Assembly: GCA_033065855.1 (NCBI GenBank)
Contig: JAVXUO010002056.1
Span: 1-64,000 of the forward strand
DNA length: 64,000 bases
From: Escallonia rubra
Lineage: Eukaryota; Streptophyta; Magnoliopsida; Escalloniales; Escalloniaceae
Reading direction: 5' to 3'
The notes below the pieces were generated by a model. The model saw only the letters and a program-made list of their open reading frames with translations. It did not search any database and had not been told where the DNA came from. A program made the translations under genes and the position numbers. This document shows, piece after piece, positions 46,370 through 57,655 of this stretch (position 1 is the stretch's first letter; each line of letters opens with the position of its first letter).

Positions 46370-49300
46370 TCATTTACTAGTTAAATTGGTCAGAAGCTGG
46401 AAAGTCACACCTTCCCGATTAAAGGACTCCATGTGTCTCTCTATTGAGTGATCAGGGTATGGAATAACAGGACGAAGATGACTGAGGAAGTAAAGTCCTG
46501 GGCGCAATTGACATCCTGATAGATCTCCACCAATGGTGTGATAAGTAAAGTATCTATTATCGCGCTTGTTAGTTTCATTATCCAGTTCGTCCTCACGTCC
46601 TCTTCCTTCCGGGTACACAACGTTGTAGCCACACTCCTTCACAATAGTATCCGAAAAAACCTTAAAGTAAACGGTCACCACATCCCCACTTTCCAATTGA
46701 TTTCCAAACTTCCATTGGCTTAACCATGCCCAATCTTCCCCATCCTCCCCATATGCAGAGTATGTAGATTCGTACATCCACGTAAGATCCTTGGTCTTAT
46801 TCGTGATCTCGATAAAATAACTTGTTTCCAGAAGGAAATTAGCATATACACAACAGATATTCAAGCATCGGATTGTGAAATTCTCAAGTGAAGGCACAGT
46901 GAAGGATATTGATGGCCCTTTGGTCTTTTCACTGAACCATCCTGGCATCACCTCTCTTGAGGGGACAAATGTGCTAAATATACCGAACTCATGAAATCCC
47001 TGTGCCACAGAAATTGTAATGTCAATATACACCAACGAGAAATCTCAGGAGTGGAGACTCCTGATGAAAGCTTTGCCACCAAAACAAAGATGCAACAAAT
47101 ATTGGGTCCTAATAGTTACTATTACGTGCTAAACATGATTCATGAAATCCCTATGCCAGGAACACTAATATCAACCGACACGAGACATAGACAGAGGGCA
47201 AGAGAGAGCGTACCTGGATGGGTAACTTCCATCTTGCAGCCGATACACCATTATAATAATCCACCTCTATATTTTTCAGAGATTCTACGTCTCGCAATCC
47301 TAAGTTGTTGATTGTTTCCTTGTCAACTTCCCATATATCTTCTCTCTTGACATAACCCTCTACTTCAACCAGCTTTTTACAATCCCATACTACTAGATCA
47401 CGGATACTATGCCAAGGTGATAAAAATGATATTCTTTCCAGTGATGTATTGTTCGGCGCATATAACGTGTCTAAAGCATTAGGCAGACCTTCAATGGATT
47501 GGAGCCTTGTACATTCTTCTAACCAAAGATATTTAAGCCCATTTAAGCTTCTGATGCAATCTGGCAGGCTACGTATAGGATTATGGCCTAAATCTAACTT
47601 CGTCAATGAGGACAGGTTGCCAAAACTCTTGGGGAAAGAATCATCAGATAAGTTACAGTGTCGAAAACTTAAACTCACTATGGAGCTTGGTAAATAAACC
47701 AAAATGTTTTGTAAACTTCTCTCGGGCTTTGAAACCCACGACTGAAAAAAGGTGTGCCATGGTTTCACTTCCCCTGTGGGGATGGGTAATGATTTTAAGG
47801 AAAGCTTATTAGCTCGAAGCACGCTCAATGACTTCATCTTCCCCAATTCCACTGGAAAGTCATCTAGATTTGAGCAACCAGAGATGTCTAGTACTCGAAG
47901 ACAGTTTAGTAGACCAATTGGAAGTTTTTTCAGGCTCGTGCAATCTTCAAGATCTAATAAATCAAGTCCCTTGAGGAATCCAATTGATTCACAAACTTCA
48001 AGCAAACCCACGCAACCTTTAAGGATCAATTTCTCAAGATTAGGAAGTCTTGAGAAGTTAAAGGTTCTTGCAAGCCTTTGAGAATGGCTGAGATCGAGTG
48101 TCTTCAGAAATCCAAGGCACTAACAGCAAAAAAGGGAAATGAATAAAAAGACTAGGATTTTTTTAGGCAGAAACATATGTAACTAATCAATAAGTTTAAC
48201 ATGGAAATTTGTTAACTTGAATACGTACCTTGTTTTCCCGCCAAAATTGTTCGAGTTTGCTATGACGCAAATCAAGTTTAACCAAATTCTCCAGTGAAAT
48301 GTCAATAGGCACATGTTTTAAAGGGAATCCATGCCAACACAGCCATCTTAATTTTCTCGGGAAGTCCTTGTAGTTCCCAGTAAGCTTTACATAGTTGAGT
48401 TGGAGTAGTAGTATATTCTTCATCCTTACAAATGCAACAACATCCAAATCACCTTCATGGGGAAGTGTCAATGAAACTTTCGTCCTTTCCCAAGAGATTA
48501 AGCTAGAAAAGGGTCGTTTTAGTGACGCGCCATCATAGGCATTATCAACAGTGAAGGCTTCTCTATCGCTCTGCAACTTACTGACATCGAGGGTGAGGCC
48601 TTCGATCATTTCTGTTCCCTTATAAACAAAAAAAGAAGAGCAAAAATGAAAAACAAAAAATAAGCGATAGCATACTTGGAGAGGGTCGTAAAGTAAGAAG
48701 GACAGTTGAGAAGTGTACTTCTTACCAATTTTTCATTTAGTACGCAAAAGGAATCCTTATGACGCCATAGCCTACTGCGCCTCCCAGGCTCCTTCGGTGA
48801 TTCTTTGCGAACTATTTCTTTTCCCATCTCCTGGAGCAATTGATGCATCATCAGCTTGTTGCCATTCTCAACAGTTAAGAGACATCTATCAATGAGACTA
48901 TCAATTCCAACAGTTGGATGCAAACCACACTTTTCAAGTATCTTAACTGTGTCATCTTTTTCCTCTCCAATGAAGAAGCAAGCAATATGGAGGAATAGGT
49001 TTTTCTCATAGTCATCTTGCAAAGTATCATAACTTATTTCCAAGACTTTTTGGATGTCAGTACGTGGAACTTCTTCTAGTTTGCTCAAAGCATCTTCCCA
49101 TACATCTACGCTTTTACCTGATAAAGAAGAACCGAAAACTTGAAGAGCCAGGGGAAGCCCTTCACAACGCCTTACTAACCTTTCTGATTGCTCCACATAG
49201 CCGTCTATTGGGTGGTCTTGTCCAAAAGCATGCAAGCTAAAAAGCTTCGAGGATTCATCACAACTTAAACTTTTAACCCTATGCACCTCATGAGCTGCAT

Positions 49301-50729
49301 GAGCCCCAAGCAAGCCCTTTTTCCTAGTAGTTAAGATTATTTTACTTCCCGGATAAAACACTTGTGTTCCAAGTAGTGCGTCGAATTGGTCAAGCTTATC
49401 AATATCATCGAGAACGACAAGGACTCTCTTAGAACATATAGCCTGATTAATCTTGATTGAACCTTCATGAACATTGTATAGCCTTCCCTTTTCCCCCTTC
49501 AAAATATTTGAAAGAACGTGATTTTGTAGTTCAAGTATGCCATTAAATTGTTCTGCGTGCTGTTTAACGTTTGCAACAAAGCTACTGCTCTCAAATCTAT
49601 GAAAGTTTAAGTTGTAAGCAATTTGTGCAATGGTCGATTCCCCAACCCCACCCACTCCATAAATGACAAGAATGTTAGCATCAGCAGATTCGTCCTGTAA
49701 CCAAAGATGAATGTTTTGGACTCGAAAATCCTTTCCAACTAGATAGTGGGTAACACTCAAGACTGTGCGATTTAGCTTCTCTTCTACAACACGAACAATT
49801 ATTTGGATAAACCTTGACTCGTGCCTGGAAAAAGAACAAAGCATAAGTGAATGTAATCTTATCATTGCAAAATCAAAATCAGTTTTTTGCAAATTTTTAT
49901 TTAGATTATCCAATCACCACAACTTTTCCTATATCTCAACTATGATTTCATAGCCAGTTATTTAACTTTAAAGATTTCATAAGCTTGCTAAAATACTGGT
50001 TGCAGTTAACACTTAATGGCTAAAATGTGATTTATGATAAAATTGGTTCATGAAAATTGGACGCTCTTCATTCAAGGGGGTAAATTGAGGATCCTACCAT
50101 GTAATATGTCATGCAATGCTGCCGTAAATGGAAGACCACAAATATTTTCAAAAAGAAAAGTAATAAAGGATTTTTAAGGAACTTGCTTACCCATCGGCTT
50201 CATTTTGCAACTCCATCCCTGCCAAATCTGCAGCTCGTCTAAGTGGTACCCTCCACCCTTGCACTTTTTTCATCAATTCCTTTCCAGTTTCTGTATCACT
50301 TCCGGCGTTGATCAATTGTTCTTCATATCTAGAAAATGCGTCTGCCAAACTACCCCTTTGTTTCCTCACTTCAGATGGTTCCACATCGTAGAAGACAGGA
50401 AACGCCGTATGCCGAGAGGTATCTTTGCAGTCAAGAATCATCACAAGCTCGTCAAGGCACCACGTTGAAAACGCGTAGTGCTTTGAGAAGACTATTATGG
50501 CAATTTGTGACCCTTTGATTGCTTTATCCAATTCCCATTTAAGATTTCCTCCTCTCTCTATCTCATCGTTGTCTCTGAATACAGATAGTCCTGCTTGTAC
50601 CAAAGCTGTGTAAAGATGATCTGTGAAAGTCTTACGAGTGTCCTCGCCTCTAAAGCTCAAGAACACATGGTAACTGCATGGAGGAAGAGAGGTGGAACAT
50701 GAGGCTTCGTGGGCTCTAATGATAGCCAT
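46370..50729 (-). CDS. TIR-NBS-LRR (TNL) immune receptor gene, five exons, 1187 codons
   Basis: Predicted intracellular immune receptor. Exons on the minus strand: 50729-50191, 49824-48726, 48618-48229, 48119-47214, 46999-46370. All introns are GT-AG, phases agree, and no stop interrupts. Domains: TIR (residues ~20-150, VFLSFRGEDTRKTF, FRDNDEIERGG, WCLDEL with the NADase Glu at 94); NB-ARC (~190-500, Walker A-like GVGGVGESTIA, kinase-2 RVLVVLDDID, GSKIILTTR, CEGLPLALQVFG, CFFIGEE, MMHQLLQEMG); LRRs in exons 3-4 (FPRKLRWLCWHGFPL, LVKLDLRHSKL, LEKLILKGC); and a C-terminal post-LRR domain (GFHEFGIFSTFVPSREV). Walker A Lys is Glu at residue 242 (GAA, 49638-49640), and MHD is MHQ (Gln 508, CAA at 48840-48842). 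Family knowledge predicts impaired nucleotide binding; the protein may be inactive, a decoy or a sensor partner. The ORF is otherwise intact. Confidence 0.94.
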
Positions 50730-50789
50730 TCAAGGCAATGATTGAGGACTTAAATCCGATGATAAATCACTGTCCTAAGCTTTAACCCT

Positions 50790-51365
50790 TCAAGATGAAA
50801 CCTGGGCTCCTCTAAATATTGAGAGAAGAGCTCTTCTCTTGATGGTGTGTAGTCAACACTATCGGTTTCAAGTCCGTGAACGCAGATTTCCAATTAAAAG
50901 ACCAAGTAGGAACTTGTTTTCAAGTCTCTCACAGATGAGAGAGTGAGGTGTTATCTTAAGAACGCAAATTGCAAATTAAAAAAGAAAGTGGAAAGCCATG
51001 GACATCCTTTGAGCTTGCTAGCCGGCTTGCTATCTTGTATCTCCACTTGCTAGCCTGCTTCCAGAATAAGTCCCTTTCCTGTAAAAAATATTGTGTATCT
51101 ACTTGCTAGCCTGCTTCCAGTGCAGGCCCCTTATTTTGTCATGTCTGCAGACGAAAAGCCAAACAAAAATAGAGAATCTTTTCTTTCACTGGACAAGATT
51201 ATGCCTCTGATCACCCTCAATCTACCTTTGGTTTAACAAACCTCACACTTCTATCAACTTATAATAGGAAATGGAAAACAAAGCAACAGAGCTGGTTGCT
51301 GTCTGATGACATAGGTCTAAGTGTATTTTTATGCAAACCATTTCAACCTTATTACTGATTATACA
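50790..51365. other. Upstream flank of the TNL gene
   Basis: The ~60 bp before the ATG are shared with the TIR fragment flank (2426-2480). No clear TATA box was picked. A short direct repeat (TTGCTAGCCTGCTTCCAG) occurs at about 51046 and 51102. No other feature. Confidence 0.5.
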
Positions 51366-51527
51366 TCAATCAGACATAAGTGGCCCAACCGGCATGTTAA
51401 GCATAAAAGAGCTGGGTTCAGCTTGGTTATTGAGGATGTCAAGAATCGCCTCGACAGATGTAAGGCCAAACGCCTCATCTTGTCGACGACTTTCTCTATT
51501 TTCTGTTCTTGCATGAGACCCAATATT

Positions 51528-51674
51528 AAGCTTTGGCTGGTGCGGTTTAACAAGAAGCCAACGAACCATTAGAGCGATATACAGACGGCGGTGAGACTCG
51601 TGTTGCCCGGGGAGCTGGCCAAGCACACGGTGTCGGAGGGGACTAAAGTGGTCACGAAGTTTACTAGCTCTTAA
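51528..51674 (+). pseudogene. Histone H2B 3' fragment
   Basis: In one frame: RFNKKPTNH, a TAG stop, then [33 protein letters not shown] and TAA at 51672-51674. This is the C-terminal third of H2B (alpha-3 and alpha-C helices). The 5' two-thirds are absent, replaced by unrelated sequence. It is better preserved than the H2B pseudogene at 22714 but truncated, and not functional. Confidence 0.93.
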
Positions 51675-52584
51675 TAGTTTGGGATACTAGCTATTGAAAT
51701 TTCTAATAAACATGTAATATACGCCCATATATCTGTCGCAATCTATGTTGTTGATGCATGTTATATACGCACAAAACTGTACTCAGCAATCTTAACTTCT
51801 TTGGCAGAGCAGGAAGATGCATGAAAATATTAGAGAGATTTCAAAGTACCAAAGTAAGGTGTTAAAAAAATTGGTTAAAACACATTAATTATTGATACAT
51901 TATAACTCTTGTTAATTGCTGGCAATTATATAAATTAAAATATAAGATCACTTCTTGAAAACACCTTTTTAGATGTGAATCTTACAATAAATATAATTAT
52001 GGTATAATCTTAGAATGCTTTTTCATAAGCAGTAGTTTTGACATTTAGCTACAAATTATGAGCGACAATAGATTCGTAATTTTAACTTATTAGTCAAGCA
52101 TCAATGTTCTAATCACCAGATTAAAGCAATCTTATCTCCAAATATACTCTGAAGGAAGAAAATCACCATTCATATGCTCATTTTTATTATTCTGTTTGTT
52201 TTTGTTAACAGAATATAGTAAATAGTTACAATTTTCCCCCTCAAGGATGATGTATATGAAGCTCAATCTTCCTATAAGCATAAATGCTAATTGAGTCATC
52301 TAATATCTTTCTTTATTCAGAGTACTTGGCATAATTTTTGTTCGTTGCATAATGAAAAGGAAATATAGTACTCAAAGTATGTCCTATGTATATGTTCAAA
52401 TTATCAAAGATTAATTGAGTCATCACTATATCTTTTTCTTCAGGGTGTCTAATTCAAATTTCAATTTATAACTCATGCACCACTTCTACGTTGATAGTAC
52501 CTCGAAATGCTTTACGAAAATGAATATATTTAGAACTATCACTATGGACACCTTATCACTTGCCTAAGGCATATTAGAGCGTAT
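51675..52584. other. AT-rich spacer
   Basis: Nothing recognised between the H2B fragment and the CACTA element. Confidence 0.6.
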
Positions 52585-53489
52585 CACTACAAGAAAAACA
52601 GTTTTTTGCGACGGACTTTTAGTGACGGATTTAATTCCGTCACTAAAAGTGGCCTTTACCGACGGATTGTCCGTCACTAAAAGTCCGTCGCAAAAAACTG
52701 TCGGTAAAGGTTTTTTGCGACGGACTTTTAGTGACGGATTATTACCAACGGAAAATCCGTCGCTAAATGATATTTTTGAAATTTTCATTTTTGACAATAT
52801 TTTCTCTTGCCTGAAATTACATTAAAGATAGAAACCCTACTTTTTATCTTATTCTCCCCGCCGCTCTCTTTTTCCCATCTCCTCTCTCTCTGTAGATCTG
52901 TCTTTCTCTCACCCACACTCACCTCCATCATCTACCTTCGCCGCCCACCTCCGATGCCATCCCCAACCCGCTACCTCACTCCGACGCCACTGCCACCCAA
53001 CTCCCACACGGCCCAAACAACGCATCCATTGTGCCGCTGCCGCCCCTACCGCTGCTGCCCCCTGCCATGTCCACAGCCGTCGCTGTCTCCCCATGTCGTG
53101 TCCACTGCCGCCGCTGAGACTACGAACCCGCCATGCCCCTTTCCGATTGCTACTGCTGCTTCGACTACCTATTTGTATGTGATTTTGATGATTAAATTGC
53201 TTGTATTTTTCTGTCATATATTTCTATGTTGAATAATGTGATTCCACGTTCATTGATTTGCAAATAATGTGATTCCATGAGATCTTCTCTTTAATTGTGA
53301 CACTGAAAAGAAAACCCTAATTGTCTATTAAGTGTTCTGTTACATGTAGATTCATCCTGTAGTAACTATGAAAGGGAAGTTGATTGCTAATTAACTATGT
53401 GTAGATTTCCTAATTGTTACTTTTGGTGACAAAAACCTGCTCTTAAGTGTTAATTATAAATTATATTTTTGCTATTGCATGTCCGTGAG

Positions 53490-53900
53490 TGTATTGGGTG
53501 TACAAATGTGGAGATGTGTATGGATTGGTGTGTGTGAGTTGGTATGTGACAGTGAAGGGGTGTGCGTGTGTGTTATTTTAGTGCAGTAGTGTGGGTTTGT
53601 ACATGCCATGAGTGTGTGTGTGTGTGTGAATGAGTGTGTGTGTGTGTAAGGCTGCCAAAGGGGGTAGCTGGGTGAGTGTATGAGAGCTGTGTGCATGAAA
53701 GAAAAAAAAAGGATGTGCAAAGTGTGTGTGCGTGCATGGTGATGCTGCCAAGAGGCAGCCCATGTGTTGTTGGGTGCTCATATGTGTGTTGTGTAAATTG
53801 ATTGCACTAGTGTGTGTGAGTGTGTACATGGGTGTGCTGTGTGAGTGTGTACATGGGTGTGCTGTGAGAGTGTGTGTATGTGTAATGTTTGTGCGTGAGT
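53490..53900. repeat. TG-rich low-complexity tract
   Basis: Long runs of TGTG/GTGTGAGTG on the plus strand, with a repeated phrase GTGTGTACATGGGTGTGCTGTG at about 53820-53860. It is within the CACTA element and yields His/Thr-rich antisense frames that are not genes. Confidence 0.85.
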
Positions 53901-53994
53901 GAGTGGAACAAAAAAAAATGAAGAGAGGGAGAAAACCCACTGCCTCATAGCAGTAGTGTGGGTTTGTACCGTCCCCATTAATGCGCTGTTTTAG

Positions 53995-54082
53995 TTATGT
54001 CATGGGTATTGGTGAAGCAGAGGCCTTTTCTGAGAGGTTGAAGCGAGAACTTCAAGCTTTGGGAGCAGCAAATGTGCATGAG
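53995..54082 (+). pseudogene. Captured SEC3 (exocyst subunit) exon
   Basis: After an acceptor-like TGTTTTAG (53994), the frame reads [20 protein letters not shown] then ALGAANVH, followed by the donor-like GAG|GTAACC at 54082-54083. This is a conserved segment of plant SEC3, a subunit of the exocyst that tethers secretory vesicles at the plasma membrane. Only this exon and what look like its flanking intron sequences are present. Gly replaces the Glu usual in ALEAANV. The host gene is not in the window. The recognition is from family memory of the [14 protein letters not shown] segment; a protein search would confirm it. Confidence 0.82.
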
Positions 54083-54848
54083 GTAACCTTTTCTATTACA
54101 AGATGTTGTTCATGACCTGAGGACTATTTTCTATTACTTGTGGGGCTCGTGGTTTTTGTTGTCTTATATATCATAAATATTCTTCTTTTTCTTTTCTTTT
54201 TCCAGTTTGTGAGTTTTTCTTCATGAACATGTGCATCTTGTTGGAATGCATCTCATGGTCACCATGCCTTTCAATGCCAGCTATATGACTTGAAATAAAG
54301 CTTACTAGGGCTGAATTTCTTTTAGTTCAAAACAAAATTATGCTCTGCCTACGTATTTGGTTATTGTTTGTGCACATTGGTCAATCATATGCTGAGGTCT
54401 CGGAGTAATATAACAAGAATGAATGATAGAATTACTTCTGGAATGGATCGAGTGGGGACTGAAAATACAACATAAGAATTCAGAAAGAGCAAGCAAAAAT
54501 TAGAATGCCTCTATTCTTCACCCAGCAAAAGTTGTGTCCTCTTTCTCCTATTTTAATCTTCTCCTCTAGTCTGTGTCATTTGGTTAACAGAGGAGAAGAA
54601 TGTAGTGTACTACATACCTGGTTGACTTCTACCACATTTTTGCATAATGTAGTTTCTAATAAAGAGGTATCTCCATTGCACAATTTGCACAGCTTGCCGG
54701 ATAGCTGGGAACTTCAATCTACTTTGCACTGAAATTGGAATTGTTTTAGTGAGATGGATTTCATCATTTGATTTGAGAATTTGCATTGTTATGAATGAAG
54801 AATGTGATGATTCAAGAAAAAATTTCTAGTACTTTCTTGTTCTTCTAG

Positions 54849-55356
54849 ATGTTTATGAGAGGCTTATTCAAAGTGGAAAGAAACTCTGGTTAAGAAGTTG
54901 TTGGTGTTTTTGAACTTTGCTTACACGCTTCTAGTTCTGAACTACTCCTATGTTGGATCCATGGTTAGTCTCTGTGTATGTATGCTCGCGCGCACGCGTG
55001 TGTGCTTGCATGCTTGTGGGTCCTGTGGGCTTCCGTATGTGTTTGCTTGCCTATGTGTGCTCGCCAGCGTGTGTGCTTGCTGGCGTGTGTGCAAGATAAG
55101 TCTAATTCACACTTACACAGCCTAAAAGCGAAGGTGAAATTCTAATACTTCTTTTCATCCATCTCAGGTATTGAGCTTGCGTGAAACGCTTGCGGCATAC
55201 GGGAGTGTACATTACATCGGAACCATTATTCCCATAGTTTTGATCCTCCTCAGCCATGTGATTAAACCAGCAAAGCCCGGCTCTGTTCCTGACTTGAATG
55301 GGTTTTACGGTTTCTTTACTTGTACGCTGAGCATTTGGTTTATTTTTTTTTTTTAG
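54849..55356 (+). pseudogene. Captured C-terminal exons of a lysophospholipid acyltransferase (MBOAT/LPLAT1-like)
   Basis: From 54849, after TTCTTCTAG, one frame gives VYERLIQSGKKLW. After a junction near 54890 another frame gives KKLLVFLNFAYTLLVLNYSY then VGSM to 54963, followed by GTTAGT. A second exon starts after ATCTCAG at 55168 (VLSLRETLAAYGSVHYIGTI then IPIVLILLSHVIKPAKPG) and ends in unrelated residues at a TAG (55354-55356). These are the last parts of plant LPLAT1-type enzymes, ER membrane proteins that reacylate lysophospholipids. One intron (54964-55167) is retained. The exons between GKKLW and KKLLVF, including the catalytic His region, are deleted, so it cannot be an active enzyme. 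Confidence 0.85.
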
Positions 55357-56103
55357 TTTTAGTGAAACTTGTAATTTTATTATTGGGATTTGTAGATGTG
55401 ATCGCGTTTATATCATATTTTTGGTGAACGTGTAATTTTGGTAGTTAAAGTATGGAGTGTTAGTTGGTGGTATATATGATGATAAATCTTATTTGTGTTA
55501 CTTGAAATTTAGTAAAAGATGGATGCTAGTTTAGAGAATTAAATTATTGTCGGATTGGAAACAGGTTTAGGTTTTTAAAAAACAATATAAAATAAAATAA
55601 AAAGTTTTTTTCACTTTTTTTTAGCGACGAAATTCTGTTGTTTTAGTTTTCCAACAGACTAGTTAATTTTATAAAGACAAGTTTTTAGCGACATAAATTA
55701 GAATTCTGTCGCTAAAAGTCCTCCAGACTAGTAAATGTTTTTAGAGATAAACTTTTAGCGACGGAACAAATGTCGCTAAAGCTTTTTTCGACGGACTTTT
55801 AGCGACGGAATTTCCGTCGCTAAATGTTTTTTAAAACTTTTTCTTCAGAAATTCAGATTTTTTTTTAAAATATAGAAAATAGTTTTAGCGACGGAAATTT
55901 CCGTCGCTAAAAGTAAATAATTCCGTCGGTAAAGTAAAATTTTGCCGACGGACCACCAAATTCCGTCGCTAATCTTTTAGTGACGGGGTTTTCACCCACG
56001 GACTTTTAGCGACGGACTCTCCGTCGCTAAAAGTGTTTATCGACGGAATACCCACTTTTAGCGACGGAAAATTCCGTCGCTAAAAGTGTCTTTTCTTGTG
56101 GTG

Positions 56104-56875
56104 GTAACTTGTCAACCACCATTATATTAATGCAACCTCTAATCACCTTAGAATTACTACTTACTAACTGTTACACTAACATCACCTTTGCCATTACTAT
56201 AATCCTATTGCTAAGATTACCACCACCACAACCATCTCAAGAACTACACGTACCATTGCAACCATGGCTTGTCAGAACTATTACAAATCTCAATCTCATT
56301 AATAGTGCTACAACTACCATCATTAGAATATCACTATCACATTCATAGTCATTGTCACCTTTCTAGTTTCCACCACTGTCACACTGTGACATCCATCGCT
56401 AAAATCTCCCTAGTACCATTACTTTCACTATCATAATTGGCCATTGTTATCAATTTATGCGAAAAAAATTCTTTTAACTCGTTTACCCTTACATTTATTC
56501 TCTTCCAACTCAATTTTAGCTTACCACAAGTTATTTTCTTTCAAGTACATACTGCTTTTAGTTAAAATTAAGTGGAACACGGTTAGACTTTGAATGTATA
56601 ACTTATAAAAAATTAGATTCCTTTCAAACTTACCTTTAACGTTATCAAAGAACATATAACTCTCTTAGAATTTCTAATGTAATTGCCGATCAAGAGTTCT
56701 AAAATCTTATTTGTCAAAAATATAAGTATTCAACAAATCTTACGTGTAATAATCAATAATACTTATAAATTTTTCAATAATAAAACCGTACTAAAGAGTT
56801 ATTAAGTAAGGAAGATTTCATACTTTATATTTTTGAGATTTTATGTTATTAGTTTAAAGTGGTTTTGAGGTGTTC
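56104..56875. other. AT-rich flank of the CACTA element
   Basis: An ACC/CTA-rich stretch (56110-56400) gives a 79-codon Thr/Ile/Leu-rich frame without a known motif. No gene is called. Confidence 0.5.
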
Positions 56876-56877
56876 AT

Positions 56878-57495
56878 AATCAAGATTAAGTACTAGTGTA
56901 TAATTAATAATGATTTGGTAGAGTTTTATAAGGTGTATGATTGGTTTCTTAATTTTACAAAGTTTACAAATATAGAACAAATTATACCTACAAATTTTTT
57001 AATAATAAATCATAGGAAAGAGTTATATAAGGTAGAAAAAGAAAAGAACACTAAAACAAATAGAATTCTTAAATATTATATATCCACTTTAAAAAAGTTG
57101 GACTCTAAATGAAGAGACTAATTAAGTTGAGGAACTACCACATGCAAAGGTGAAACTTACATGTCAGAAGGAGAAGATTCCTAAAAAGTCCTACATGACG
57201 CAAAGATAGAATTCTAAAAATCATGTTATTTTAAGTACTTTTGAGGTGTTAATAAGCGAAATTCGGGCCTAATGTGTAAATGAAGTGATTTGGTAGAGTT
57301 TTATAAGGTATATGATTGACTTCTTAGTTTTATAAAGTTTACAAAAAAAAGGGTAAATTGTACCTATGAATTTTCTAATAATAAATGATAGGAAAGAATT
57401 AAATAATAAGGTAGCAAAAGAAAAGAACACTAAAATAAAGGTAAAAAAAGAAAAGAGCACCAAAACAAATAGGATTCTTAAATCTTATAGGCTAT
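56878..57495. repeat. Diverged direct duplication, ~350-bp period
   Basis: GATTTGGTAGAGTTTTATAAGGT, then ATGATTG, AAAGTTTACAAA, TAATAATAAAT, AAAAGAAAAGAACACTAAAA and ATTCTTAAAT occur at 56911-57075 and again at 57286-57488. A third start (GATTAGGTAGAGTTTTATG) is at 57532. Non-coding. Confidence 0.8.
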
Positions 57496-57579
57496 TAATA
57501 ATCAAAATTAGGGCCTAATATATGAGTATAATGATTAGGTAGAGTTTTATGCTGAAATTCACCCAATGAGAAAATTTTA

Positions 57580-57655
57580 GGGACCAAAATTTCTAATTAC
57601 TGTATTTTGCATGTTTACCATTTGAAAGCATCTCATCTGTCCGTAAACATGCTCG
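57580..57655 (+). repeat. Copy of the distal H2B promoter
   Basis: GGGACCAAAATTTCTAATTA ... TTGAAAGCATCTCATC ... GTAAACATGCTCGTAAGA matches 21343-21412, upstream of the H2B pseudogene. The copy stops before the hexamer and TATA, and no histone ORF follows. Confidence 0.75.

Larger units (their letters stand above)
52585..56103 (+). mobile_element. CACTA transposon (Pack-CACTA) carrying pieces of two host genes, 3519 bp
   Basis: The left end CACTACAAGAAAAACAG (52585) pairs with the right end whose complement is CACCACAAGAAAAGACAC (56103). Both sides have dense subterminal repeats of TTTAGCGACGGA / TCCGTCGCTAAAA (52605-52770; 55620-56095). The 3-bp flanks (TAT left, GTA right) do not match, so no clean target duplication is seen. 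No TnpA or TnpD transposase is found. The interior has a pyrimidine-rich gene-like stretch (52850-53215), a TG-rich tract (53490-53900), a SEC3 exon (53995-54082) and acyltransferase exons (54849-55356), all on the same strand. The element is non-autonomous. Confidence 0.88.

Noticed and set aside
52807-53232. 141-codon frame near the left side of the CACTA element
   Set aside because: Ser/Pro/Leu-rich, looks like a pyrimidine-rich leader region; no homologous motif recognised.
53472-53978. His/Thr-rich antisense frames (up to 120 codons)
   Set aside because: Encoded by the TG-rich tract; low complexity only.
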